The notes below the pieces were generated by a model. It ran no database searches, was not told where the DNA came from, and was given only the letters and a program-made list of their open reading frames with translations. Shown here piece by piece: positions 54,797-63,666 of a DNA stretch of 64,000 bases. The translations under genes were made by a program, and so were the position numbers. The stretch comes from JAQIBY01 sp963676165. Lineage in GTDB: Bacteria; Bacteroidota; Bacteroidia; Bacteroidales; ML635J-15. The stretch's first letter is position 1; each line of letters begins with the position of its first letter. The stretch is from contig OY781043.1 in the NCBI GenBank assembly GCA_963676165.1, positions 1,984,001 to 2,048,000 on the forward strand, given 5' to 3'.

Positions 54797-54816
54797 CTCT
54801 GGGATAAATCCCAGAG
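54797..54816. terminator. Short perfect hairpin after the nadR-like gene
   Basis: CTCTGGGA-TAAA-TCCCAGAG is a perfect 8-base stem with a four-base loop, 40 bases downstream of the minus-strand nadR-like stop. It lacks a U-run, so termination is only plausible. Confidence 0.45.
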
Positions 54817-54855
54817 TAAGAGTATTTAGTTGGTAAATCATTGTGGCTTTTGACT

Positions 54856-55359
54856 TTATTTTTTCAGACATGCTAAGGCAGAATCCAACCGATTTGAATT
54901 CACCCCACTTACTATCTGAAATTCAATATTATAATACTGAAGTTCTCGTTTGTACCAATTAAAAAAGAATTCACGCTTGTCCGGATTTTCTCTGGTTGGA
55001 TCAAACTCCCACGGCAAATCATAATCACATAATAAGTGCATATGTCTTGGAAGTCTTTCAATCGCTTCGTCAATAAATTCTGGAACTTTATTGTACACGT
55101 GCTTTAACCAAACTTTCGTAATAATTAAATCAGTATCTAAAAAGAGATATTCATTGGGGAAAAGCGCCAACTCTTCTTCAAGTTGAATTTGTCGTTTTGC
55201 AATATGCAAGACATCGTCATACGTGTATTCTCTTTGGAGTGCAGCAATATAAAACCTGGCATATTCAGGCAACCATAACGCATTAAAGTGATTCGCCAAC
55301 TGTTCTGAAAGTATAGATTTTCCTGTTGATTCAGGACCTGTTAATACAATGCGTTTCAT
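54856..55359 (-). CDS. NadR-like nicotinamide riboside kinase
   Basis: The 167-residue protein is a P-loop kinase that matches the ribosylnicotinamide kinase domain of NadR: MKRIVLTGPESTGKSILSEQL carries the Walker A loop, then WLPEYARFYI, LFLDTDLIITKVW and CDYDLPWEFDPTRENPDKRE. It would phosphorylate nicotinamide riboside to NMN. The adenylyltransferase and DNA-binding domains of full NadR are absent, so it is a kinase-only form. Its start overlaps pnuC's stop by 4 bases (ATGA), so import and phosphorylation are coupled. Gene context makes the assignment strong. Confidence 0.93.
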   Translation of the reverse strand: MKRIVLTGPESTGKSILSEQLANHFNALWLPEYARFYIAALQREYTYDDVLHIAKRQIQLEEELALFPNEYLFLDTDLIITKVWLKHVYNKVPEFIDEAIERLPRHMHLLCDYDLPWEFDPTRENPDKREFFFNWYKRELQYYNIEFQIVSGVNSNRLDSALACLKK

Positions 55360-55952
55360 ACCTTCTGCATGTCTTTTTTCCAGGTGAAATAGCCGATGAC
55401 TGCCATAATTGTTAGAAATGCAAAAAGAACTGCTGTCGGATACAAACCTTTATAAAGATATAAACCGACAGAAATTGCATCGACAACTATCCAAAAAAGC
55501 CAGTTTTCAAGAATTTTTCGAGCCAACATCCATGTTGCAACAAAACTTAAAGCGGTTGTAATTGCATCTCCTATTGGAGCTGCACTATTAGGAACTTTGT
55601 CTAAGATATACCAAATGATAAAGAAAAACACAACAGAAGCCAACAAACTGATTATCCAAGTCTTGGTACTTAAGGAAGTAACTGGGATATTTTTTGATTG
55701 GTCTTTTTGTTTAGTACGCTTACGTCCAAACATCCAGAAAAGCCAGCCATACACACTAATTACAAAATAATAAATTTGCAATGACATATCTGCATAAAAG
55801 CCACTTTCAAAATACACCCAAATGTACATCGTAACCATAACTAAACTCACTAACCAGTACAATGGCTTTTGCAAAATTTGCAGAAATATCCCAATAACAC
55901 CTAAGAAAGCTGCAGTCAGCTCAAACCAATTCAGCACAATCCAATCCCACAT
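55356..55952 (-). CDS. pnuC: Nicotinamide riboside transporter PnuC
   Basis: The 198-residue membrane protein is PnuC, which lets nicotinamide riboside enter by facilitated diffusion. About seven hydrophobic segments are seen. YWLVSLVMVTMYIWVYFESG, the YGWLFWMFG repeat, SFVATWMLARKILENWLFWI and VVDAISVGLYLYKGLY are typical. It lies 3 bases after the S41 protease gene's stop and overlaps the nadR-like kinase gene by 4 bases. Phosphorylation by that kinase would trap the imported riboside. No NiaR or riboswitch was recognised. Confidence 0.95.
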   Translation of the reverse strand: MWDWIVLNWFELTAAFLGVIGIFLQILQKPLYWLVSLVMVTMYIWVYFESGFYADMSLQIYYFVISVYGWLFWMFGRKRTKQKDQSKNIPVTSLSTKTWIISLLASVVFFFIIWYILDKVPNSAAPIGDAITTALSFVATWMLARKILENWLFWIVVDAISVGLYLYKGLYPTAVLFAFLTIMAVIGYFTWKKDMQKV

Positions 55953-55955
55953 GTT

Positions 55956-57563
55956 TTACTCTTTTTTCTTTTCCATCAGCGCTTTGTAACGATCTTCATC
56001 ACGAAGGATTTCGATTGCAGTTTGAACACTTTCATTCATTTGATTATTCACTTGATAGAATTCATTTGTTTCCCACAAATCAGAAGCAATTAATGACTTT
56101 AAATGAATTTTCAAACGTTCATTTTGTTTTTCGGTAGGTTCTGTTTCCGGAATTTTATGTTCTGACTTTTCTGCCTCATCTTTCAGTTGAGTTAAAAGCT
56201 CATCTCCCACAACAAACTTTTTATTAAAGGCTTCAAAGTTTGGATATTCTTTCATAAGATTTTCTCTGTTCTGATCAATGTATTTGATAGCAAAAGAAAA
56301 AATCAGGCGTTTACGCATTAACATACTGTGATAATCTGAAATGGCGGTTGTATCAAGAGGGACAAACACATCAGGCATGATTCCACCACCTCCAAATACT
56401 TTTCGATTTTTTCTAAGCGTAGTATACATTAAAGAATCAGCAAAATGAATGCTATCTCGATTTGTAAATTCTCCATGTTCATAACGATCAAGTAACTCTG
56501 TCGCATAGTCTTCTACACCTTCTTCGTAAGATTTTTGAATGCATCGTCCGGACGGAGTGTAATATCTGGCAACTGTGAGACGTATCATACTACCATCTGT
56601 CAAGGGGAATGGGCGTTGCACCAAACCTTTCCCGAACGTACGTCTTCCAACAATTACACCTCTATCCCAGTCTTGAATTGCTCCTGAGACAATTTCGCTG
56701 GCAGAAGCTGAACTTTCATCAACAATAACAACAAGATCAGCATCTTCAAAATACCCACGATCAGAAGCGCGATATTCTTGCTTTGGACTATTCACACCTT
56801 CAGTATAAACTACCATCTCACGATCTTCAAGAAATTGGTCTGCTAACCAAATTGCTTGATCCATGTATCCACCACCATTTCCGCTCAAATCAAGAACAAT
56901 TTTTGAAATTTTTTCTTCCTTAAATTCGTCAAATATTTCTTTCAACTCATCATCTGTTGTTTTTGCAAAGCGATTGAGTTTTACATATCCTATTTCATCG
57001 TCAATGATGTATCCAGAATTGACCGAGAAAATTGGAATTTTATCGCGCTCTATGCTAAATTCTAAAAGATCTTTTTCCCCACGACGGAGAATTTCTACTT
57101 CAACAATACTACCTTTTTCTCCTCTTAAAAGCTTGAGAACATCAGAATTTTGTAATCCTGTTCCTGCAATATTATCACCATCGACAGAAACTATTCTATC
57201 CCCTGCCATAATGCCAAGTTTCTCAGACGGTCCTGTTGGTATTGTTGCCACAACCATTAAAGTATCTTCCAGAATATTAAATTGAATTCCTATTCCTTCA
57301 AATGCACCATCTAGCGGTTCGTTCATGCGTTTCACCTCATCTTTTGAAATGTAAATCGAATGAGGATCAAGGTCTTGCAGCATAGAAACAATCGCCTCTT
57401 CCACAAGAGATTCTTGATTGACAGTGTCAACATAAAGAGAATTAACTAATGTTAGTACTCTGCCAAACTTCATCAATTGTTCATTGTATGATTGAGAAAA
57501 CGCTGTCTGTCCGAAAAGGATAACAGCAATGATGATCAGTGAAAATTGCTTTAAATATTTCAT
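55956..57563 (-). CDS. S41 family C-terminal processing peptidase
   Basis: From the ATG at 57563 the protein is 535 residues with a signal peptide (MKYLKQFSLIIIAVILFGQ). A PDZ domain spans about 85-170 (PLDGAFEGIGIQFNILEDTL, AGDRIVSVDGDNIAG), and the tail-specific protease domain follows with DLSGNGGGYMDQAIW and the serine-lysine dyad in ESSASASEIVSGA and RTFGKGLVQ. It processes or degrades periplasmic proteins from their C-terminus. The reading from 57653 adds 30 codons before the signal peptide and is unlikely. pnuC follows 3 bases later, so the three genes form an operon. Confidence 0.93.
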   Translation of the reverse strand: MKYLKQFSLIIIAVILFGQTAFSQSYNEQLMKFGRVLTLVNSLYVDTVNQESLVEEAIVSMLQDLDPHSIYISKDEVKRMNEPLDGAFEGIGIQFNILEDTLMVVATIPTGPSEKLGIMAGDRIVSVDGDNIAGTGLQNSDVLKLLRGEKGSIVEVEILRRGEKDLLEFSIERDKIPIFSVNSGYIIDDEIGYVKLNRFAKTTDDELKEIFDEFKEEKISKIVLDLSGNGGGYMDQAIWLADQFLEDREMVVYTEGVNSPKQEYRASDRGYFEDADLVVIVDESSASASEIVSGAIQDWDRGVIVGRRTFGKGLVQRPFPLTDGSMIRLTVARYYTPSGRCIQKSYEEGVEDYATELLDRYEHGEFTNRDSIHFADSLMYTTLRKNRKVFGGGGIMPDVFVPLDTTAISDYHSMLMRKRLIFSFAIKYIDQNRENLMKEYPNFEAFNKKFVVGDELLTQLKDEAEKSEHKIPETEPTEKQNERLKIHLKSLIASDLWETNEFYQVNNQMNESVQTAIEILRDEDRYKALMEKKKE

Positions 57564-57711
57564 AAAATCGATATTTAAGCGTAAAGATATCAAAAGCTGT
57601 GCTAAACTCATGAGATTTAATAGGAATTTAACAATTTCACTGGGATGACTCATAACTTTACACTGTTTTGTTTTTTCATTTCAATTATATATCTTTAAGC
57701 AAATTAGGAGC

Positions 57712-58686
57712 ATGACATCAACGGGGTTAAATCATTTCTTTCAAAACATCAATAATGAGGTGTTACATATTCTCAGTGAATTCATGAGTATGTTAAATCA
57801 TGATATTTTCTTCTTTCTAATATTTTTAGCCATTGTTTTCGGACTTGATTTCAAACGCGGATTCCTCTTAGTACATGCCTTTTTCTGGACATTCACAGCA
57901 ACTTATTTTCTGAAGTCTATCATAAATTTACCTCGTCCAATTGATATCGACCCAAATTTAAGAACGCCAGGTTTAGACATTAACCACATCCAACCTGAAA
58001 ATGCACCAAATGGACCTGTAAAGCTTAATTCAAAAAATATTTCATACGCAAGAAACCATTTTATTGCCTCTGCTGGTTTACCATCTGCAATTATGGCAAA
58101 GGCCAGCATCTTCTGGCTTAGTTTGTGGGAGCTTTTTAAACAAAAGTGGATTATTTTGAGCGGATTACTCATTTGCTTTCTCACTGCAATTTCAGCATTG
58201 TACATGGGACATAACTTTGGAGTTGATTTAGTAGCTGGATTTGCAATAGGGCTCATCGTTTATTTTGTTATTTTCCATTTCATGTACAGAGGAAACCTTC
58301 TGGAAAAGTTTGCATCAAAACCCAGACATGGTTTTGTTAGACCATGGAAAGCGTCCGGACGAATTCTCTACTTGTTCATCACCCCTTCGCTCCTGCTACT
58401 ATTTCCTCAAGCTGATGTGAATCTCATTGCAAAACTCATAGGCTTTAATCTGGCATATTACATCATAGGAATACGCCGATGGCCTAAAAATGGAGGAACA
58501 ACCTATCAAAGAATGCTACGAGTTTTGATTGTAATTGTCGTTTTTATTCTCACCAATTTTATCACAGCTCAATTTATCGTTCAAGATTATTCCATGAAGT
58601 ACTTCATAACCAACTTATTCGAAATGTACTTCAGTATTCATTTGAGCGTAACTATTTGTCGAAAATTTAAGCTTTACAAAGGTTAA
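57712..58686 (+). CDS. PAP2-like membrane protein with changed catalytic residues
   Basis: The 324-residue protein has about seven membrane segments and the layout of a type 2 phosphatidic acid phosphatase. The first motif is kept (FLKSIINLPRP, K-x6-RP), but PSGH is PSAI in GLPSAIMAKAS, and SR-x5-H-x3-D reads SALYMGHNFGVD, with SR as SA and the histidine position as Asn. The two histidines and the arginine that hydrolyse phosphate in family members are thus missing. It may be a pseudoenzyme with a binding or structural role. The C-terminal half (about 200-324) adds further membrane segments. It is convergent with ligA, 4 bases apart. Confidence 0.75.
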   Translation: MTSTGLNHFFQNINNEVLHILSEFMSMLNHDIFFFLIFLAIVFGLDFKRGFLLVHAFFWTFTATYFLKSIINLPRPIDIDPNLRTPGLDINHIQPENAPNGPVKLNSKNISYARNHFIASAGLPSAIMAKASIFWLSLWELFKQKWIILSGLLICFLTAISALYMGHNFGVDLVAGFAIGLIVYFVIFHFMYRGNLLEKFASKPRHGFVRPWKASGRILYLFITPSLLLLFPQADVNLIAKLIGFNLAYYIIGIRRWPKNGGTTYQRMLRVLIVIVVFILTNFITAQFIVQDYSMKYFITNLFEMYFSIHLSVTICRKFKLYKG

Positions 58687-58690
58687 CGAT

Positions 58691-60682
58691 CTAAGACGAT
58701 ATAATTTCCAGAAAATCGGATTCACTAATGATAGTCACATTAAGTTTTTCAGCTTTTTCCAATTTGCTTGGACCCATATTGTCACCTGCTAACAAATAAT
58801 CAGTTTTCGCAGAAACAGAGGAAACATTCTTCCCTCCATGTTGCTCAATCATTGCCTTGTATTCATTGCGTGAATGCTTTTCAAATGTGCCTGAAATAAC
58901 AATGCGTTTCCCCTGTAGTTTATCAGAGACATTTTCATCAACCTCTTGCTTCATTTGCAATCCATATTGCACCAATCGCTCAACAATTTCCTGATTGGAG
59001 GACAAATTAAAATAGTCAATCACTGACTTGGCAATAATATCTCCTACTTCATCAACTGCAATTAAGTCGTCATATTTTGCTGCAGCCAATCGATAAATAT
59101 CCTTAAACGCTTTCGCTAGCGTTTTAGCCGTTGTTTCTCCCACATAGCGGATTCCCAACGCATAAATCACACGCGGATAAGGAACTTCCTTACTAGCCTC
59201 TATACCTTGAATGATATTTTGAGCCGATTTTTCACGAAAACGTTCAAGTGCAACAATCTGTTCTTCACGAAGATCATATAAATCTGCCATGTTTTTTATG
59301 AGTCCTTCACGCAAGAAAACATCTACGGTTTCTTCTCCAATGCTGTCAATATCTAAAGCTTTACGGCTAATAAAGTGCTTTATTTTCCCTTTAATTTGCG
59401 GTGGACATGCATTTTCATTTGGGCAAAAATGTTTTGCTTCTCCCTCTTTTCGAACTAACTCAGTTCCACATTCAGGACATGTTTGGATAAAATCAATAGG
59501 CTTTGAATCTTCTGCATGTTTAGCAATTCCAACAATTTTGGGGATTATCTCACCTCCTTTTTCAACCAACACTGTATCTCCAATACGCAAATCTAACAGC
59601 TTAATTTGATCCTCATTATGCAATGACGCTCTTTTCACCGTTGTTCCTGCCAGGAAAACAGGCTCTAAATTAGCTACAGGAGTAATTGCACCTGTCCTAC
59701 CTACTTGGTATTCCACCGAATTCAATGAAGTTTGGGCTTGTTCTGCTTTAAACTTATAGGATATTGCCCAACGCGGAGACTTTGCGGTCATTCCAAGCTC
59801 TTCTTGCTGCTGATAATCATTGAGTTTAATGACTATACCATCGATATCAAACTCAAGCGCTGAACGCTTTTCATCCCAATCAGAAATGAATTGAAACACT
59901 TCATCCAAACTCTTTGTTTTCAACATATATTCAGGGATATTAAATCCCCAGGAACGCGCTAACATTAAACTTTCATAATGTGTTTCAACAGGTGCTTCTT
60001 CAGACATCACATAATACAGAAAACAATCAAGTCCACGTTTTGCTACTTCACTGGACTTTTGCATTTTTAGAGTTCCTGCTGCAGCATTTCGAGGATTTGC
60101 AAAGCATTGCTCTCCATTTTCCTCACGGCGCTTATTTAAACGATCAAAACTTGAATGCGGCATAAAGACTTCTCCACGAATTTCGAAGAAATCGGGATAA
60201 TTGTCTCCATGTAAAACCATAGGAATACTAGGTATTGTACGAATATTATCCGTTACATCATCACCTTGTGTACCATCACCACGAGTAACAGCTCTTAGCA
60301 ATTTGCCTTTTTCATACGTCAGTGAGATTGAAGCTCCATCGTATTTGAGTTCCACGACATACTCAGGCTCAGAATCAAGTCCTTTTCTCACTCTTGCATC
60401 AAAAGCATCCAGTTCTTCACGAGAATAAGTATTCGCGAGTGAAAGCATAGGGAAACGGTGCTTGACCTGTTTGAACTCCTGACTCAAATCACTCCCTACT
60501 CGTTTTGTCGGGGAGTTAGGATCATCAAATTCAGGATTCTCGTCTTCAAGTCGTTGCAGCTCTTTTAGCAACATATCATACTCATAATCTGACACTTCAG
60601 GTTGAGCCAAAACATAATATTTATGATTGTGTTCCCACAATTGCTTTCTTAATCTGTCAATACGATCCTTAATATTATTCAT
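58691..60682 (-). CDS. ligA: NAD-dependent DNA ligase
   Basis: The 663-residue ligase seals nicks using NAD. Seen are the Ia domain (HNHKYYVLAQPEVSDYEYDML), the adenylation motif LKYDGASISLTYEKG with the catalytic Lys near residue 112, the OB domain, the four-cysteine zinc finger (CPECGTEL...FCPNENACPPQ), the helix-hairpin-helix domain and the C-terminal BRCT domain (GKRIVISGTFEKHSRNEYK). Length is normal. It is essential in most bacteria. It is convergent with the PAP2-like gene and divergent from the thioesterase gene. Confidence 0.97.
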   Translation of the reverse strand: MNNIKDRIDRLRKQLWEHNHKYYVLAQPEVSDYEYDMLLKELQRLEDENPEFDDPNSPTKRVGSDLSQEFKQVKHRFPMLSLANTYSREELDAFDARVRKGLDSEPEYVVELKYDGASISLTYEKGKLLRAVTRGDGTQGDDVTDNIRTIPSIPMVLHGDNYPDFFEIRGEVFMPHSSFDRLNKRREENGEQCFANPRNAAAGTLKMQKSSEVAKRGLDCFLYYVMSEEAPVETHYESLMLARSWGFNIPEYMLKTKSLDEVFQFISDWDEKRSALEFDIDGIVIKLNDYQQQEELGMTAKSPRWAISYKFKAEQAQTSLNSVEYQVGRTGAITPVANLEPVFLAGTTVKRASLHNEDQIKLLDLRIGDTVLVEKGGEIIPKIVGIAKHAEDSKPIDFIQTCPECGTELVRKEGEAKHFCPNENACPPQIKGKIKHFISRKALDIDSIGEETVDVFLREGLIKNMADLYDLREEQIVALERFREKSAQNIIQGIEASKEVPYPRVIYALGIRYVGETTAKTLAKAFKDIYRLAAAKYDDLIAVDEVGDIIAKSVIDYFNLSSNQEIVERLVQYGLQMKQEVDENVSDKLQGKRIVISGTFEKHSRNEYKAMIEQHGGKNVSSVSAKTDYLLAGDNMGPSKLEKAEKLNVTIISESDFLEIISS

Positions 60683-60802
60683 CTTAATGCATTTTACTGC
60701 TTAAAGATACAAGCTTTGAATTATTTTCCATCATCAAATGAAATAGTTTATTCAATTTTTGCAAAAGCAATACGACTTACTAATTTTACAAAAAAATGCA
60801 GT

Positions 60803-61258
60803 ATGAAAAAGATTGAAAACAGATTGTCTGCAGAATCGGACTCCAATTGTTTTGGTTGCTCAACAAAAAATCCGAAAGGTTTGAAATTAGAATTTTGGGA
60901 AGATGGTGATGACGTTGTTTGTTTCTGGGATCCTGAGTGGTATTATGACGGTTGGAATGGCATGGTACACGGAGGAATCATCGCTACTCTATGTGATGAA
61001 ACCGGGGAATGGCTCATATGGAAAAAGTTAAATACTGTAGGTGTAACAACCGATTTAAATGTTAAATACAAGAAACCATTAGAGTCTAATTCTGGACAAG
61101 TTGAAATACGTGCTAAAATAAACAGACAAATACGAAATTTTGTCGATACCGAGATTTCTATTCTAGATGCTGAAAAAAATCTCTGTGTTGAAGCAAAAAT
61201 TAGGTACTTTACTTATTCTCATGACATTGCAGTTGAGAAGTTCGGTTTCAAAGCTTAA
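60803..61258 (+). CDS. PaaI-like hotdog thioesterase
   Basis: From the ATG at 60803 the protein is about 151 residues. It has the hotdog fold of PaaI-type acyl-CoA thioesterases: NCFGCSTKNPKGLKLEFW at the start, then GMVHGGIIATLCDETGEWL, whose HGG-x-x-x-x-x-x-DE carries the expected active-site pair, and VTTDLNVKYKKPLES. An earlier in-frame ATG at 60716 lies in A/T-rich leader and is less likely. The opening Cys-x-x-Cys is a feature of a subgroup. Substrate unknown. It is a single gene divergent from ligA. Confidence 0.85.
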   Translation: MKKIENRLSAESDSNCFGCSTKNPKGLKLEFWEDGDDVVCFWDPEWYYDGWNGMVHGGIIATLCDETGEWLIWKKLNTVGVTTDLNVKYKKPLESNSGQVEIRAKINRQIRNFVDTEISILDAEKNLCVEAKIRYFTYSHDIAVEKFGFKA

Positions 61259-61384
61259 TTTCTCAAATTTTACTACGCCTTTTTACCTATAAATATTCCG
61301 TGATAAGGAAAGCTATAATCGGTAATTACACGGATGAAATCTGCTTGTTTTCTATGTAGATTTATACATATAAAAATTAAGCAT

Positions 61385-62047
61385 ATGATAAAGGTATTAA
61401 TTGTTGATGATCACAAGATTTTAAGGGACGGAATCGTTGCTATTTTTGATGCTTTAAAAGATATTAAAATTGTTGGTCAATGTGAAGATGGCAGTGAAGT
61501 CCTTGGTTTTTTGAAGGACAAACAAGCTGATGTCATTTTAATGGATATTATAATGCCAAAAATCAATGGATTTGAGGCAACAAAATTAGTTAAAGAGAAA
61601 TATCCGGACATTAAGATTCTAGCTCTCACCATGCACAATGACTACAATTACATCCACGAAATGTTGGAGGCAGGTGCAAGTGGTTTTATTCTAAAAAACA
61701 CAAGCAGCAATGAAATGTATAAAGCAATTTCAACCGTTTATGATAACAAATCCTATTTCTCTGCAGAAGTAACAGATATTGTAATGCAGTCTCACGTAAA
61801 GCCATCAAAGAAAAATTCATCTCCTGACTCACGTGAACTGAAACAAATCAAAGAGAGTTTAACCGAACGTGAAATGGATGTTTTAAAGCTTATAGCTGAA
61901 GAATACACCAATAAAGAGATTGGAGATAAATTAAATATTAGTCGCAGAACGGTCGACACCCATAGGCGTAATTTAATTCGTAAAATTGGTGCAAAAAACT
62001 CTATAGGTCTAATTCGTTATGCCTATTCCGTAGGTTTAATTGAGTAA
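61385..62047 (+). CDS. NarL/FixJ-type response regulator
   Basis: From the ATG at 61385 the protein is 220 residues. The receiver domain has the acidic pair in LIVDDHK, the phosphorylation Asp in VILMDIIMPK and a Lys in GFILKNTSS. The C-terminal DNA-binding domain is LuxR type: LTEREMDVLKLIAEEYTNKE and SRRTVDTHRRNLIRKIG. An upstream in-frame ATG at 61334 adds 17 codons of leader and is less likely. It is convergent with the hybrid kinase gene, with 19 bases between the stops. It is probably the partner of that kinase, but this is only from position. Confidence 0.93.
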   Translation: MIKVLIVDDHKILRDGIVAIFDALKDIKIVGQCEDGSEVLGFLKDKQADVILMDIIMPKINGFEATKLVKEKYPDIKILALTMHNDYNYIHEMLEAGASGFILKNTSSNEMYKAISTVYDNKSYFSAEVTDIVMQSHVKPSKKNSSPDSRELKQIKESLTEREMDVLKLIAEEYTNKEIGDKLNISRRTVDTHRRNLIRKIGAKNSIGLIRYAYSVGLIE

Positions 62048-62066
62048 TTCAGATGAAATAAAAAGT

Positions 62067-63476
62067 TTAACCATTTTGTGTATCAATACTGGCACTTAAT
62101 GCAAAACCGTTACCCGGTGATGTTTCGATATTACATGTTGCTTGTATCATATTAAGACGGTTGGTGATATTGCTTAACCCTAAACCTGTGCGTTTAGCGT
62201 TTTGAAGTGTATCATCAAAATCAAATCCTTTGCCATCATCTTCATAAAACAGACGAACAATTCCATTCTCAGAATACAACAATTGCACATCAATACTATT
62301 GCATTCAGAATGCTTCAGGCTATTATTTACCAACTCTTTCACAACCCTAAACAATGTAATTTCAACATTTTGCTCAAGCCTGATATCTAAATTAGATTCA
62401 AAATTTATTTCCGTAGAAACAGGATGTGACATTTGCTCAACAAAACCAGCAATTGCTTTTTTCACACCGAAATCGAGCAACACTCCAGGAATTAAATCAC
62501 CAGAAAGGTTTCGTGAAATTGAAACTGCAGAATCTATTAAATCAGTGATTTTTTGGCACAATTCATCATCATTTTGTGGATTTGGATTATTCCTTTTCTG
62601 TAAATCCACATACAATTTTATTCCTGAAAGAATTGGACCCAATTCATCGTGCAAGTCGCGAGCAAACCGTATTCTTTCTTTTTCTTCTGTGTCTATGATA
62701 CTTTTCATGAGGCGGGCTTCAAATTGTCTTTTTTCTGTAATATCAGAAAAGAGTATCATATTAGCATCCTTGTCGTTAAATTTTGTTTTCACCGCTTTCA
62801 CTAAAACATAAATAAGCTTACCCTGACTTGTTTTTAATTGCATCTCAAATACTGGATATACTTCATTCTCGCTTGCATTTTCAAACCATATATCAATTTT
62901 CTTAAAATGAGTTTTAGCCTTCAATCGTTTCCACTTCTCCGCTCGAAGAGACTCCATATCATATCCGAGAATTCGTTCAAAAGCTTGATTAATATAGAAT
63001 GGTTCCCCCTTATAATAATAAAGGATTGGATCTGGAATTTGGTTTACAGTATTTCTGTACAACTTTTCACTTTCGACAAGCTGTTTTTGATATTTTTCAT
63101 TATCTTTTTGAATGATAATGTGCTTATTCACACGTTCAACCACAGCTGGCAATACTTCTTGAAAGCTTTCATCTTTAACGACAAAATCAAGTGCTCCCAT
63201 TTTCATTAATTCAACCGCCAATTTGATATCCGAATGACCTGTAACAATAACAAATGGAGCATCGTATTTCATTTCTTGTAACACCTCAACCAATTCTCGC
63301 CCATTCATATCAGGGAGACTGAAATCCAGCAATAATAAATCAGGTTTTAAGCTTTGATAGTTCTCAATTAACTCAGAAGCCATCATAAAACCATGTACTT
63401 CATGTCCTGCTTTTTCTAGGCTAAAACTAACTAACCTATTCAGGGATTCATTGTCTTCTACAAGAATTATTTTCAT
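62067..63476 (-). CDS. Hybrid histidine kinase with N-terminal receiver domain
   Basis: From the ATG at 63476 the protein is about 469 residues. An N-terminal receiver domain (ILVEDNESLNRL, LLLDFSLPDMNG with the phosphorylation Asp, KDESF) spans about 1-120, followed by a PAS-like region (about 140-270, SEKLYRNTVNQIPDPILYYY) and a HisKA_3 domain with phospho-accepting His in FARDLHDELGPILSGIKL, then an ATPase with NSLKHSECNSIDV and DDGKGFDFDD. It has no membrane segment, so it senses a cytosolic signal or is driven by another kinase. It is convergent with the response regulator gene. Input unknown. Confidence 0.93.
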   Translation of the reverse strand: MKIILVEDNESLNRLVSFSLEKAGHEVHGFMMASELIENYQSLKPDLLLLDFSLPDMNGRELVEVLQEMKYDAPFVIVTGHSDIKLAVELMKMGALDFVVKDESFQEVLPAVVERVNKHIIIQKDNEKYQKQLVESEKLYRNTVNQIPDPILYYYKGEPFYINQAFERILGYDMESLRAEKWKRLKAKTHFKKIDIWFENASENEVYPVFEMQLKTSQGKLIYVLVKAVKTKFNDKDANMILFSDITEKRQFEARLMKSIIDTEEKERIRFARDLHDELGPILSGIKLYVDLQKRNNPNPQNDDELCQKITDLIDSAVSISRNLSGDLIPGVLLDFGVKKAIAGFVEQMSHPVSTEINFESNLDIRLEQNVEITLFRVVKELVNNSLKHSECNSIDVQLLYSENGIVRLFYEDDGKGFDFDDTLQNAKRTGLGLSNITNRLNMIQATCNIETSPGNGFALSASIDTQNG

Positions 63477-63614
63477 ACGCTCAAGATTCTTCTTAAAGAT
63501 AATTGTTTCAATACTTAATTGCAAACCGTTTTCTGTATAAGTAATAATCAGGAAGTAATTAAGCAATAATACCTAAGATTCAAAATACGACTTTTACCCC
63601 TCGATTTCAGCTCT

Positions 63615-63636
63615 GTACTGCAGTACATTAGTACTG
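63615..63636. promoter_or_regulatory. GTACTG palindrome, candidate operator
   Basis: GTACTGCAGTAC (63615-63626) is a perfect 12-base palindrome, and after ATTA a third GTACTG follows (63631-63636). It lies 31 bases before the PKD-domain gene in the 190-base divergent gap next to the kinase gene. The triple half-site suits a dimer-binding regulator. No known box was recognised. Confidence 0.4.
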
Positions 63637-63666
63637 TCAACGATATTTAAATATTTAGCCGAATTT

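Noticed and set aside
62299..62811. Plus-strand frame of 170 codons over the hybrid kinase gene
   Set aside because: It is the antisense shadow of a kinase whose HisKA and ATPase motifs are clear.
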